Below, piece after piece: positions 24,482 to 33,003 of a stretch of DNA of 34,144 bases. The translations under genes and the position numbers were made by a program. The notes below the pieces were generated by a model that saw only the letters and a program-made list of their open reading frames with translations, was not told the DNA's origin and did no database searches. The stretch comes from an uncultured Eubacteriales bacterium (GTDB lineage Bacteria; Bacillota; Clostridia; Christensenellales; Aristaeellaceae). The DNA lies in assembly GCA_900320085.1 (NCBI GenBank), contig ONRC01000029.1:1-34144 (forward strand), in the 5' to 3' direction. Numbering within the stretch: position 1 is the stretch's first letter; every line of letters begins with the position of its first letter.

Positions 24482-24940
24482 TCAGGCGTTCTTTTTCCGC
24501 AGGGAGAAGAAAGCGGCGATCACGGCGATGATCACGGCCGCGCCCAGCAGGCCCATGCTCCAGATGGCGCTCTGGGCGGAAGCCATATTGGCGGCGGTCT
24601 GCACTTCCTTCGCCACGTCGGCGTTGGAGAAGTAGATGTAGCCCAGGCCGTCCACGCGGCCGGCGATCAGGTTCATGAGGGCCCAGGCCATCAGCGCAGG
24701 CGCGCCGACCCGCAGTACGCCGGTGACGATTTCCACCAGCTTACCGCCCTTGACCAGGCTGATCAGGACAGCCACGACCAGCGCGGCCACCGCGCCCCAG
24801 ACCATCAGGGGCAGGTTGCTGACGGCAGCGTCTTTATAGTAGCCCTCGCCGCCGATGTTGCCGCTGTACACGATGAACGCGGCCACGGCCAGCACCACGG
24901 CGATGCAGGTGATCCATGCGCCAACAGAAAGTTTCTTCAT
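24482..24940 (-). CDS. four-helix membrane protein partner of GH3
   Basis: 152 aa with four hydrophobic helices at about 8-26, 43-62, 75-95 and 125-146, and a lysine-rich end (LRKKNA). A Gly-rich loop (SGNIGGEGYYKD) joins helices 1 and 2. The start lies 3 nt after the GH3 stop, and its ribosome site AAGGAGG sits inside the last codons of GH3, so the two are translated together. No family was recognised. Its likely role is a membrane partner or stabiliser of the anchored GH3, by context only. Confidence 0.72.
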   Translation of the reverse strand: MKKLSVGAWITCIAVVLAVAAFIVYSGNIGGEGYYKDAAVSNLPLMVWGAVAALVVAVLISLVKGGKLVEIVTGVLRVGAPALMAWALMNLIAGRVDGLGYIYFSNADVAKEVQTAANMASAQSAIWSMGLLGAAVIIAVIAAFFSLRKKNA

Positions 24941-24943
24941 AAA

Positions 24944-27900
24944 TCAGCCCTCCTTCTTCTTGGAAATCAGGGTAAAGGCCAGCCACGCCGCGCAGCTCAG
25001 GCAGGCGCACACCAGGGTGACGGTCTTGGTCGTGGAGATGGCGTTATCCCACCAGGTGTTCACCCGCTCGGTGCGCACGTTCAGCACAGCGCTGTTGGCG
25101 AAGGTGTACAGCTGGTATTTCAGGTTCTCGCGGGCTTTTTCCACCAGCGCGGAGTCGTTCTTCACGGTGTCCACGGAGATGTGGGCCCAGGTCTTGTCCA
25201 CGCCGTTTTCGCCCTGGTTGATGTGATTGTCGTTCTGGGCGAAGTCGGCCACCTGGGTGATGCCGCTCATGACCATGGATTCGGCATTGAAGTAATACTT
25301 GTTGTTCATCATGTCGGTGGAGATGAGGCCCTTGTAGCCCCATTCGTCACGGAGCATCTTGGTCAGCATGCCAACGTGATGGGCCGCGTTGGTGGCGCCG
25401 ATGCGGTTGAAGGCGATCATGACCGCCAGGCCGTTGGCGTCGCTCAGGCCGCCCTGGAAGCCGCGCAGGTCAGTTTCGCGGAATTTCTGCTCCGTCATGT
25501 AGGCGCTCACGCCGCCGCGGTTATGCTCCTGATCGTTGAAGCCCATGTGCTTGGGGCCGTTCATGATGCCCTTTTCGGCGCAGCCCTTGAGGATGGCGTA
25601 GCCGATGCGGTTGGTCAGCATGGGGTCTTCGGACACATATTCATAGTTGCGGCCGTTGTAGGGCGTGCGGCGCTGGGTCAGGCCGGTGCCCCACAGGTCG
25701 AAGCGGTTCAGCCACAGGCCGCTGTTGCCTTCCACCAGGCCCCAGGCGTAAGCCAGGTCAGGGTTGAAGGAGGAGCCGATCAGGGTCTGGGAATGGATGT
25801 TGAACTTATAGGTCTTGCCGGTGGCTTCGTCGTTGTAGGCGGAGGTGAAGCCGCTGACGCCTTCGTTCTGGTACACGATGGGGTTTTCCACGTTGGTCAG
25901 GGTATCGGAGGTGCTGCCGCCGTGGATGACCGCGCCGATGGCCTCGTCGATGGTGATTTCATGCACCAGGTCGTCCCAGTATTCGTTGTTGATGTCGTTG
26001 CGCTGCTCATCCTGGATGTTGGCGGCGTCGAAGCGCAGGCCCTTGTTCACGGCCTCAGTGGCGGGAGAATCGGTCTTGATGGTGTAGGTCTGGCCCCGCA
26101 GCTCTTTGATCCATTCGTCCTTCTTCGGGCTGTCGGCCAGCTTGATTTCCACGTCGTTGTAGTTGATGGGATAGGTGCCTTCCCAATCCTGACGGCTGAG
26201 ATAGGTGACGGTGTTCGTGCCGGTCCAGTAGTTCAGGTCCGCGCTGTCGGCCACGTTGGTGATGGCGGTGCCGTTGGCGGTGGCGAAGGTCTTGTTATCC
26301 AGGGAAGCCAGGTTCCAGGCGGTTACCGTGCCCTTGGCCTCGGCGTCCATGCCGTCCGCCACGGTCTTGCCCAGGTGGGCCAGGAAGTTGTTGGCGGCTT
26401 CATGGGCTCCGGCGGCGGCGGTGAACAGATAGTCGCCCGCGTCCAGGATGTAGGTCTTGGCCTGCTTGTAGTCGTAGCTGGCCAGGTACTTGGTGGGCAC
26501 GGTGATGGTCACGTCGGCGGTGCCGCCCGCTTTGACCTGGGCCTTGCCGGAGTTCAGGAACATGACGGCGGATTTTTCCACCAGGTTTTCCCGGTCATAA
26601 TCGGTGTAGGGCTGCTGCACGTACAGCTGGGCCAGGAAGTAGCCGTCCTTGTCGCTGTTGTTCTTGATCTCCACCACGGCGGTGATATTGCCGTTTTCGG
26701 TGAGGTCCACGTTCACGCTCTTGACGGTCTGGGTGTAGTCCAGATAGGACAGGCCATGGCCGAAGGGATACAGCACTTCCGCGCCGTAGCTCCAGATGTC
26801 GCCCTGGGTCGCGCCCGCGGCGGAAGCGGCCTTGTAATCGGGATTCATGATGGAATCGAAGTAGCGGGTTTCAAAGTACTTGTAGCCCACGTAGATGCCT
26901 TCGGCTTCGACGATGTAGTGGCCGCCGTTGTAGGTGGTGGCGCCGCCGAAGGAGCTGGCCTTCGTGTTCTCGATGGTTTCGCCGGGGAAGCGGGGATCGT
27001 CGCCGTTGGATTTCACGATCTCATAGTCGGCGTAGTAGCTGCCGCCAAAGTTGACCACGGAGGGGTTGGCGGCGTTGTCGGCTACGTAGGTGTCGGGCAG
27101 CGCGCCGGTGGCGTTCACTTCGCCCAGCAGCACCTTGGCGGTACCGGTCAGCTGATAGTCGTTGATGACGCCGATGTAGGCGATGCCGTCCACTTCGTGG
27201 TCGCCGCCCTTGGCGATGTCCTTGAGCACCATGGTGTTGCCGGAGTTGATCAGCACCAGCACCTTGGCGCAGGTTTCCTTCGCCGCGTCCACCACGGCCA
27301 GTTCGTCGTCAGACAGGGCCAGGGGGTCCTTGCCGGTGGCTTCGCCAGCATAGTTCACGGCGGAGCCGGGGGCGTAGGTGTTGCCTTCGCCGGCGCCGCG
27401 GGCAAACACCACGATGGCGACGGAATCGGCCTTGATGGAATCCTTCCAGTCAGCGGGCGCGCCCTTTTCCTCAAACAGGGACGGGGGCACTTCCACGATC
27501 TGGTACTGGGCCATGTCGCCAGGGGAAGCGACATAGATGTTGTCGTAGGCCACGGTCTCCTGCGGCTCGCCCGTCCAGCGGTTGGGCACCATTTCGGTGT
27601 GCTTGTTGAGGATGCCGTTCATGTAGAAGTTTTTCACGGTTTCGTTGATGGTCAGGCCCGCGTTTTCCAGGGCGGCCACCAGATCCACCGCGTCGGCGTT
27701 GCCGGCCTTCAGGTCGCCGCTGGTGTAGGGATACGGCGCGTAGGCGGCCAGGCCGAAGAGCACCACTTCATGGTCCTTGGAGAGCGGCAGCACGCTGTTG
27801 TCATTCTTCATGATGACGGTGCCTTCCTCGCCCTCGCGGATGGCGATTTCCTTGGCGGCGGCGGCCATGTCCTCGATGGTGGCATAGTCCTTCTTGAACC

Positions 27901-28069
27901 GGGCCGCTTCCTCATCGTTGATGGTGACGTAGCTGCTGGTGCCCAGCATGCCGTCGATCTGGTTGCGGTAGTTTTCCGTCAGGCCCTGGCCCAGGCTGGA
28001 CAGCACAAACAGCACGGCCATCAGCGCGGCAAGACCCCGGAACAGGGAAACGGTTTTCTGGGATTTCAT
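24944..28069 (-). CDS. membrane-anchored, domain-reversed GH3 beta-glycosidase
   Basis: 1041 aa. The usual GH3 order (TIM barrel, then alpha/beta sandwich, then FnIII) is permuted. The sandwich comes first (GTVIMKNDNSVLPL, VLVLINSGNTM, YPFGHGLSY), then the FnIII-like part, and the TIM barrel is last. The barrel has KHMGFNDQEHNRGG and the nucleophile-like D in GLISTDMMNN (about residue 919). Hydrophobic segments lie at both ends (about 7-27 and 1015-1035), so both ends would be in the membrane with the enzyme outside. Reversed GH3 enzymes are known, for example from Ruminococcus albus. The ATG at 28081 touches its AAAGG site, so the inner ATG at 28069 (11 nt away) is preferred, though not certain. 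It would release beta-linked sugars at the surface; the substrate is not determined. Confidence 0.88.
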   Translation of the reverse strand: MKSQKTVSLFRGLAALMAVLFVLSSLGQGLTENYRNQIDGMLGTSSYVTINDEEAARFKKDYATIEDMAAAAKEIAIREGEEGTVIMKNDNSVLPLSKDHEVVLFGLAAYAPYPYTSGDLKAGNADAVDLVAALENAGLTINETVKNFYMNGILNKHTEMVPNRWTGEPQETVAYDNIYVASPGDMAQYQIVEVPPSLFEEKGAPADWKDSIKADSVAIVVFARGAGEGNTYAPGSAVNYAGEATGKDPLALSDDELAVVDAAKETCAKVLVLINSGNTMVLKDIAKGGDHEVDGIAYIGVINDYQLTGTAKVLLGEVNATGALPDTYVADNAANPSVVNFGGSYYADYEIVKSNGDDPRFPGETIENTKASSFGGATTYNGGHYIVEAEGIYVGYKYFETRYFDSIMNPDYKAASAAGATQGDIWSYGAEVLYPFGHGLSYLDYTQTVKSVNVDLTENGNITAVVEIKNNSDKDGYFLAQLYVQQPYTDYDRENLVEKSAVMFLNSGKAQVKAGGTADVTITVPTKYLASYDYKQAKTYILDAGDYLFTAAAGAHEAANNFLAHLGKTVADGMDAEAKGTVTAWNLASLDNKTFATANGTAITNVADSADLNYWTGTNTVTYLSRQDWEGTYPINYNDVEIKLADSPKKDEWIKELRGQTYTIKTDSPATEAVNKGLRFDAANIQDEQRNDINNEYWDDLVHEITIDEAIGAVIHGGSTSDTLTNVENPIVYQNEGVSGFTSAYNDEATGKTYKFNIHSQTLIGSSFNPDLAYAWGLVEGNSGLWLNRFDLWGTGLTQRRTPYNGRNYEYVSEDPMLTNRIGYAILKGCAEKGIMNGPKHMGFNDQEHNRGGVSAYMTEQKFRETDLRGFQGGLSDANGLAVMIAFNRIGATNAAHHVGMLTKMLRDEWGYKGLISTDMMNNKYYFNAESMVMSGITQVADFAQNDNHINQGENGVDKTWAHISVDTVKNDSALVEKARENLKYQLYTFANSAVLNVRTERVNTWWDNAISTTKTVTLVCACLSCAAWLAFTLISKKKEG

Positions 28070-28192
28070 TCGATGCTTCATCCTTTCTTTGATTTGTTTA
28101 TGAAATAATGTGAAGCGGGTTATTCCGCCACATTTATTCCCTTCTTGATGTTCTTTCTATACTCGTCAACGAATGAAAATGCCGTATGAAAC

Positions 28193-28282
28193 CCCTCAGT
28201 CACCTTCGGTGACAGCTCCCCTGATAGGGGAGCCTAAACTTGCCTCCCCTATTAGGGGAGGTGGCGCGAAGCGCCGGAGAGG
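28193..28282. repeat. four-hairpin intergenic repeat, family B
   Basis: About 90 bp with four consecutive hairpins: GTCACC/GGTGAC (28199-28213), GCTCCCCT/AGGGGAGC (28215-28233), CCTCCCCT/AGGGGAGG (28243-28261) and GGCGC/GCGCC (28263-28275). This is the type of palindromic repeat common in gut Clostridia. It lies between the GH43 and GH3 genes, which are 296 nt apart; no gene is seen in the rest of that gap. Confidence 0.85.
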
Positions 28283-28365
28283 TTTTGCCATACGCCGGGC
28301 AAATGGAATCGTTCATGAGTACAAATGCTTTCTCGGAAGGGGGTCTGGGGGAACACTCGTCTCCT

Positions 28366-29832
28366 TTACGCCAGGTCAAAGGACACAAAGTCAAACGTTC
28401 CGCCTTTGCCCTCGACGCTGAAATACAGCGCTTCTTTTTCGGAAAGGCCTTCGGGCAGCTTGCCAGTGAACGCCTTTTCCTGCAAGGCCGTTTCCACGGG
28501 GATGCGGCAGACGGGTTCGCCGTGCTCCTGGGTGCGGACGGTGACGGCGCAGCCGTTGCCGTAGCCCTGCAAATGGACGGTGATTTCCTTCGTGTCCCGC
28601 AGGTCAAAATATTTGAAGCCCACGGTGCAGTCGGTGCAGAAGTTGCTGACGTACTGGTCGGGGCCTTCCTCCCGGTCCTTGCCCTTCTGGGTGAGGAAAG
28701 GGTTGCTGCCCTTGGGATATTTGATCATGCTCATGAATCGGGTGCCGTTCTTGCCGTACACGTTGCAGGCGATGTAGGCGGGATAATGGCCCTTGCCGGA
28801 AAGCACGCCGCCGTTCAGGCCGCAGGAGGTCATTTCCGCCTGACAGAACTTGCCGTCCTCAAACCGGATTTCCTCGGCGCAGGCCTGGCGGGAGGACTGC
28901 TTGCGGTTGGAATGGCGGTGATAGAAGATGTAGTATTTCCCGTTGATTTCGATGAGGCTGCCATGGGTGTTGCCGGTGCACATGCGGGCATGGTTCACGT
29001 CCGGCACGCCGGGCAGGCCCACGTCGCCGCAGGACACCAGCACGCCGCCGTACGCGAAGCCGCCGTCGGGCCGGTCGCTGACCGCGTAGCACAGGTTATG
29101 GCTGTTGAGGGAGCTGTAAATGAAATAATATTTCCCGTTGAACTTCCGCATGGAGCTGGCTTCGCCGAAGGGCTGCTCGGCGTAGGCGGTGCCCTTGGCT
29201 TCCTCCCCGGTCAGCACGCCGATGTAGCGCAGCTCGTCCCCGGAAATGACGGTCAGCATATCCTTGGGGTCCAGCTCGAAGAACATGGGGCCGTGCTTGG
29301 TGGGGCTGGAGCCGTCCAGCAGGATGGGGTTGCCGCCGAAAGCAAAGCCGGTGTAGAGATACAGCCGCCCGTCCTCGTCCATGAGACAGCCGGGGTCAAA
29401 CTGGAAGGGCTCGTTGCGCTTGCCGATGGGCGTGCCGTCCTGGTACTTGACGTACCCGTAGAATTCATACTTCCCGGCGGGCTCATCGCACACCGCGACG
29501 GAGATCATCTTGGTGCCGCCCATGAAGTAATACAGGTAATACCGCCCGTCCGGGCCCACCACCATGTCCGGCGCGGCCAGGCCGTTGGTGAGCCGCACCT
29601 TGGGCGCGGCGGGGTCCTGTTCCCGCTTGTAGATGCAGCCGTGATACGTCCAATTGCCCAGATCGTCCACCGGGGCCGACCAGCACACATAGTCCCCCAG
29701 GCAGAAATTCAGGCCGTTGAACAGGTCGTGGGAGCCGTAAATATACACCCGCCCGTCCACGATGTGGGGCTCGGCGTCCGGCACGTATTCCCAGCTGGGG
29801 AGGTAGGGGTTGAAGGCTTGCTTGGTTTTCAT
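28366..29832 (-). CDS. GH43-family glycoside hydrolase
   Basis: 488 aa. A five-bladed propeller is indicated by repeated DGRVYIYGSHD / PDGRYYLYY / EDGRLYLYTG / NGKYYFIY blades. The general base is probably D19 in VPDAEPHI, the pKa-tuning aspartate D89 in AAPDMV, and the acid E224 in PFGEASSM. A beta-sandwich domain follows (about 350-488), CBM-like. The family cleaves alpha-L-arabinose or beta-D-xylose from plant polymers, which fits pectic side chains. No signal peptide is present. AAAAGGAG lies 8-9 nt before the ATG. The gene follows the GH78-like gene 236 nt upstream, with a repeat between them, so joint transcription is uncertain. Confidence 0.88.
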   Translation of the reverse strand: MKTKQAFNPYLPSWEYVPDAEPHIVDGRVYIYGSHDLFNGLNFCLGDYVCWSAPVDDLGNWTYHGCIYKREQDPAAPKVRLTNGLAAPDMVVGPDGRYYLYYFMGGTKMISVAVCDEPAGKYEFYGYVKYQDGTPIGKRNEPFQFDPGCLMDEDGRLYLYTGFAFGGNPILLDGSSPTKHGPMFFELDPKDMLTVISGDELRYIGVLTGEEAKGTAYAEQPFGEASSMRKFNGKYYFIYSSLNSHNLCYAVSDRPDGGFAYGGVLVSCGDVGLPGVPDVNHARMCTGNTHGSLIEINGKYYIFYHRHSNRKQSSRQACAEEIRFEDGKFCQAEMTSCGLNGGVLSGKGHYPAYIACNVYGKNGTRFMSMIKYPKGSNPFLTQKGKDREEGPDQYVSNFCTDCTVGFKYFDLRDTKEITVHLQGYGNGCAVTVRTQEHGEPVCRIPVETALQEKAFTGKLPEGLSEKEALYFSVEGKGGTFDFVSFDLA

Positions 29833-29896
29833 GAGGCACGCTCCTTTTCAGGTTCAGAATGTGCAACGACAACTTTTTTTCAGCAGCCAACCTGGA

Positions 29897-30026
29897 TGTC
29901 ATCCCGACCGCAGCGAAGCGGAGTGGAGGGACCTGGAACCCGGGCAAAACGTTGTTTGACTGATTCCGTCACTTTCAGGTCCCTCGGCTTCGGTTCGCGT
30001 CCCGCTCACCTTCGCTCGGGATGACA
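29897..30026. repeat. palindromic intergenic repeat, family A copy 2
   Basis: A 130-bp element with the same inverted ends (TGTCATCCCGA at 29897-29907, TCGGGATGACA at 30016-30026) and inner arms GGAGGGACCTG and CAGGTCCCTC as copy 1. The middle differs in length and sequence, so the two copies have diverged. Confidence 0.88.
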
Positions 30027-30068
30027 AAATTGCTTACTCTAAAAATTTCACGTTTGTGTTTTCCCGGT

Positions 30069-31607
30069 TCAAAAAAAGAATTTGTCAATCAGGTACGCCG
30101 GGGTGCAGCTCCAGGCGTGGCAGTAACTGTTCACGATCATGCCGCCGTAGGGGGAGGCACTCAGGTCGTCAGGGTCGCAGCATTCCCAGAAGGTGTCGGC
30201 CCCGGCGCTCAGCATACTGCCCCAGTAGGTCCGCAGATGCGCTTCCGCTTCGGCTTTCAGCCCCGCCCGCAGCAGCGCGGCCACATAATAATGGTGCATG
30301 TAGGGCGTGTTCATCTTCGGCGCGCCGGGCAAATTCAGCGCCTTTTCAAAGGCGGCTTTTGCTTTGCCTTCCGGCATCACACCCGCCAGGGTGAGCCACA
30401 CCTGGGTGTGGATGGAAACCTGCCCGCCGGACAGGAAGCATTGTTCTTCCTCCGACCAGAAGGCCCGCCCCGCGGCCTGCCGCAATTGCTCCGCTTTTGC
30501 TTGATAATCTGCTTTCCGTTTCCCGTCCCCGGCCCTTTCGCACAGCGCGGCGCAGGCGTCCAGCGAAAGGATCAGCACGCCCTGCAGGGCGGCAGCGCGG
30601 TCCAGCGAATCGCTCCAATCGATGAAGCCCACCGTCCCAGCGTCGGATTTCATGACGCCTTTTTCATCCACCCAATGGGCCAGCACCCAATCCGCCTGCT
30701 CCAGGGCGGACTCCAGCAAATCTTCCAGGGCTTCGGCGTCGTTCGTTTCTTCCAGATATTCCTGCAAAACCACAGGGAAAAGCAGCGCGTAATCCATCAA
30801 ATAGGTATCATCCGCTTCGGGCTCCGGTTCGGTGAACACGTTGGCGCTCATCCGCCCGTCCGGGAAACGGGTGCCCGCGAACAGATACAGGCAGCGCTTG
30901 ATCACGTTCAGGCTGCGGAAGGACACATAGCTGGTCAGCGCCTCCAGCCGCAGATCCCCCAGCCACAGCCGCTGGTCGCGCTTGGGCCCGTCTTCCAGCA
31001 CGTCCTGGGTGCAGTCGGCTAAGGTGCGCAGGCTGGCGTCATAAATGCGTTTCAGTTCGTCGTCAGCAAATTGCTTTTCCGGAACGCTGTCCCAGTCCGC
31101 CGCGCTCTCCGCCCGGCAGGAAGCGCCCTGAATCATCAGCTGATACTTGGGCGACGTGTCCAGCACCGTCAGCCGCATATACCGGAAGGCGTACCGCCGG
31201 GGCAGCGCCACTTCGGCGGGCAGCCTGTCCAGATGCAGCCGCTCCTGCTGAATCCAGCTGCGGGACAGCCAGCCGTGGTAGTTCTCCGGATTTTCGCCCA
31301 GCTCCCCCGGCATTTCCGCAAAGTCCAGCTGGATGAAGACGGGCGCGTCCTGGTGGGAACCCGCCGTGGCAAGGTTCAGCGTCACATGGCCCACCAGATG
31401 CCGTCCGAAATCCAGCACCGCCTGGTCGCCCGGCCGCAGGGGACGGTCTTTCATTTCTTCCGGCATGACCTGTTCCCCGTTCACCCGGCAGGCGACCGGG
31501 GCGGGGTAATCCGTATATCGTAAAACCGGCTTCAGCGCTTCCGCTTTTTTGAGCAGGCGCGGGTCGTTGCGGGGCTGAAAATCCGGGATGATGGAAATCA
31601 GTTCCAT
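30069..31607 (-). CDS. second GH78-like alpha-L-rhamnosidase-family protein
   Basis: 512 aa. An N-terminal beta domain (about 55-165, with LDFGRHLVGHVTLNL) is followed by an alpha/alpha barrel. DGPKRDQRLWLGD (206-218) mirrors DGVKRDKWIWSGD of the GH78 protein at 15309-17198, and WGSMLSAGADTFWECCDP and NSYCHAWSCTPAYLI are also shared. It is shorter than the other, and the E of WEEYDP is replaced here by C (WECCDP), which could matter for activity. No signal peptide. The ATG at 31607 has only a weak ribosome site; a GTG ten codons upstream has none. It is divergent from the AraC gene, which may control it. Confidence 0.78.
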   Translation of the reverse strand: MELISIIPDFQPRNDPRLLKKAEALKPVLRYTDYPAPVACRVNGEQVMPEEMKDRPLRPGDQAVLDFGRHLVGHVTLNLATAGSHQDAPVFIQLDFAEMPGELGENPENYHGWLSRSWIQQERLHLDRLPAEVALPRRYAFRYMRLTVLDTSPKYQLMIQGASCRAESAADWDSVPEKQFADDELKRIYDASLRTLADCTQDVLEDGPKRDQRLWLGDLRLEALTSYVSFRSLNVIKRCLYLFAGTRFPDGRMSANVFTEPEPEADDTYLMDYALLFPVVLQEYLEETNDAEALEDLLESALEQADWVLAHWVDEKGVMKSDAGTVGFIDWSDSLDRAAALQGVLILSLDACAALCERAGDGKRKADYQAKAEQLRQAAGRAFWSEEEQCFLSGGQVSIHTQVWLTLAGVMPEGKAKAAFEKALNLPGAPKMNTPYMHHYYVAALLRAGLKAEAEAHLRTYWGSMLSAGADTFWECCDPDDLSASPYGGMIVNSYCHAWSCTPAYLIDKFFF

Positions 31608-31658
31608 AGCATGCTCGCTTTCGTTTGGAATGGACACAACGGGATCATTTCATAGTTT

Positions 31659-31664
31659 ATTATA
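31659..31664 (-). promoter_or_regulatory. -10 element of the GH78-like gene
   Basis: A perfect TATAAT on the minus strand, about 52 bp before the ATG. The best -35 (TGGTAA at 16 bp) is weak, as is usual for activator-dependent promoters. The gap to the AraC gene is AT-rich. Confidence 0.55.
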
Positions 31665-31801
31665 CAGGAAAACGCACAGATTACCATGTTCATTTTTAAT
31701 CTGTTTTATTGATTTTTTTTGATATTTTGTTTTACGGAAATAGCAAAAAAGACGCATTCTTTCCCGTTTTCTTTTTTGGTCTTTGCTTTTCCGCAAAGGA
31801 A

Positions 31802-31830
31802 TTGACAAAACAACCCGCTTTCCTTATACT
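31802..31830 (+). promoter_or_regulatory. sigma-A promoter of the AraC-type gene
   Basis: TTGACA (31802-31807) and TATACT (31825-31830), 17 bp apart. The leader to the ATG would be only about 18 nt. Confidence 0.88.
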
Positions 31831-31846
31831 GATGGAGGAAAGCGGG
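31814..31846 (+). promoter_or_regulatory. perfect inverted repeat over the AraC-gene promoter
   Basis: CCCGCTTTCC (31814-31823) and GGAAAGCGGG (31837-31846) are exact complements with a 13-bp spacer that holds the -10. A dimeric protein bound here would block the promoter. The right arm also overlaps the GGAGG at 31834-31838. Candidate operator. Confidence 0.65.
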
Positions 31847-31854
31847 GAATACCT

Positions 31855-32898
31855 ATGGAAGAAGAACGGGTGCTGACCCAACTGCGGACGCTGAACGAAA
31901 GCGAATTGTTTTACCGGAACTACCGCCTGGCGAAGTTTTCGCCCAGCGGCTTCGAGGCGTTTTTGGGGCGCGTGGACCCGGAGCAGGTGCGGCGGCTGGA
32001 CCTGCTGGTGCCGGAGTGGCCGGAGACCATCCGGGCGGAATACGTGGAAAGCCAGTTCTTTTCCCCCGACCAGCGGGTGGGCATCCATGTGTCCAAGCAC
32101 AACTGCTACACCCCGCCCGCGGCCCATCACCACAATTTCTTTGAACTCTTTTACGTGCTGGAGGGAAGCTGCGCCCATCAGGTGCGGGAGCACACCTCCG
32201 TGATGCGCACGGGCGATCTGTGCTTCATTCAGCCCCGGGTGACCCACGCCCTGGACGTGAGCGACGAAAGCGTGATCATTGACGTGCTGATCCGCAAAGC
32301 CACCTTCCGTCATTATTTTTACAGCATCCTGCAAGGCGACAACCTGCTGGCCAATTTCTTCATGAGCACCCTGTACAGCGAACGAGGCATCGACTACCTG
32401 ATCTTCCACACGGGCACCGACCCGGAGCTGCACCGGGCGTTCCTGGAGCTCTGCGGCGAATACATGGACAAGCAGGATTACTACTCCGTTTTGGTCAACG
32501 CCATCGTGACGAAGATTTTTGTGCTGCTATTGCGGAATTTCATGGGCGCCTGTGAGCTGCCTCAGGATCAGTTTCACGACTCCCAGGCCACCGTGCGCAT
32601 CGCCCGCTATTTGCAGACCAACGCCGCCACCGCCACCCTGGGCGGGCTGGCCGCGGAATTTCATTATACGCCGGAATACGCCTCCCGCCTGATCAAGCAG
32701 ATGACGGGCCAGACCTTCATCCAGCTCCTCACCACCGTGCGGCTGGAAAACGCCGAACAGCTCCTGCGGGACACCGCCATGTCCGTTTCCGATATCGCCG
32801 CCGCCGTGGGCTACGAAAGCAGCGAGCACTTCATCCGCACTTTCCGCAAGCACGTGGGCCTCACTCCCAGCAGCTACCGGCAGAAGAAACGGGCGTAA
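31855..32898 (+). CDS. AraC-family transcriptional regulator with cupin sensor domain
   Basis: 347 aa. A cupin-like N-terminal domain (about 75-150) contains HHHNFFELFYVLEGS, a sugar-sensing fold, and two C-terminal helix-turn-helix motifs lie in about 240-345 (LGGLAAEFHYTPEYASRLIKQ and SVSDIAAAVGYESSEHFIRTFRKHVGLTPSSYR), the AraC signature. It probably activates the adjacent glycoside hydrolase genes on sensing a pectin-derived sugar. I chose the ATG at 31855 because the sigma-A promoter lies just upstream, at 31802-31830; a longer frame from 31783 would begin before the promoter. GGGG lies 7-8 nt before it. A strong terminator follows about 110 nt after the stop. Confidence 0.92.
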   Translation: MEEERVLTQLRTLNESELFYRNYRLAKFSPSGFEAFLGRVDPEQVRRLDLLVPEWPETIRAEYVESQFFSPDQRVGIHVSKHNCYTPPAAHHHNFFELFYVLEGSCAHQVREHTSVMRTGDLCFIQPRVTHALDVSDESVIIDVLIRKATFRHYFYSILQGDNLLANFFMSTLYSERGIDYLIFHTGTDPELHRAFLELCGEYMDKQDYYSVLVNAIVTKIFVLLLRNFMGACELPQDQFHDSQATVRIARYLQTNAATATLGGLAAEFHYTPEYASRLIKQMTGQTFIQLLTTVRLENAEQLLRDTAMSVSDIAAAVGYESSEHFIRTFRKHVGLTPSSYRQKKRA

Positions 32899-33003
32899 TA
32901 CTTTTCCCTTCTAAAATCTTAACAGTCGTGTTCTCAAGGACGAGTTTCAAATCTGACAAAAGGGGACGCTGGGGCGTTATCTTTATTGCGCACACCAATT
33001 TGT

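Noticed and set aside
25181..28108. A 975-codon plus-strand open frame opposite the GH3 gene
   Set aside because: It is a shadow of the GC-rich GH3 gene: composition is dominated by H, G, V and A without any domain, no ribosome site fits, and the minus-strand frame has clear GH3 motifs.
28193..28282. CRISPR array or tRNA cluster suggested by the dense hairpins
   Set aside because: No equal-length direct repeats with spacers and no tRNA arms; the pattern is one unit of palindromes.
28240..30024. A 594-codon plus-strand open frame opposite the GH43 gene
   Set aside because: It runs through two intergenic repeats and has no recognisable domain; it follows the codon pattern of the real gene.
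32920..32960. Attachment-site-like TCGT...ACGA palindrome after the AraC gene
   Set aside because: The arms are only four bases and no duplicate half-site was found near the recombinase remnant.
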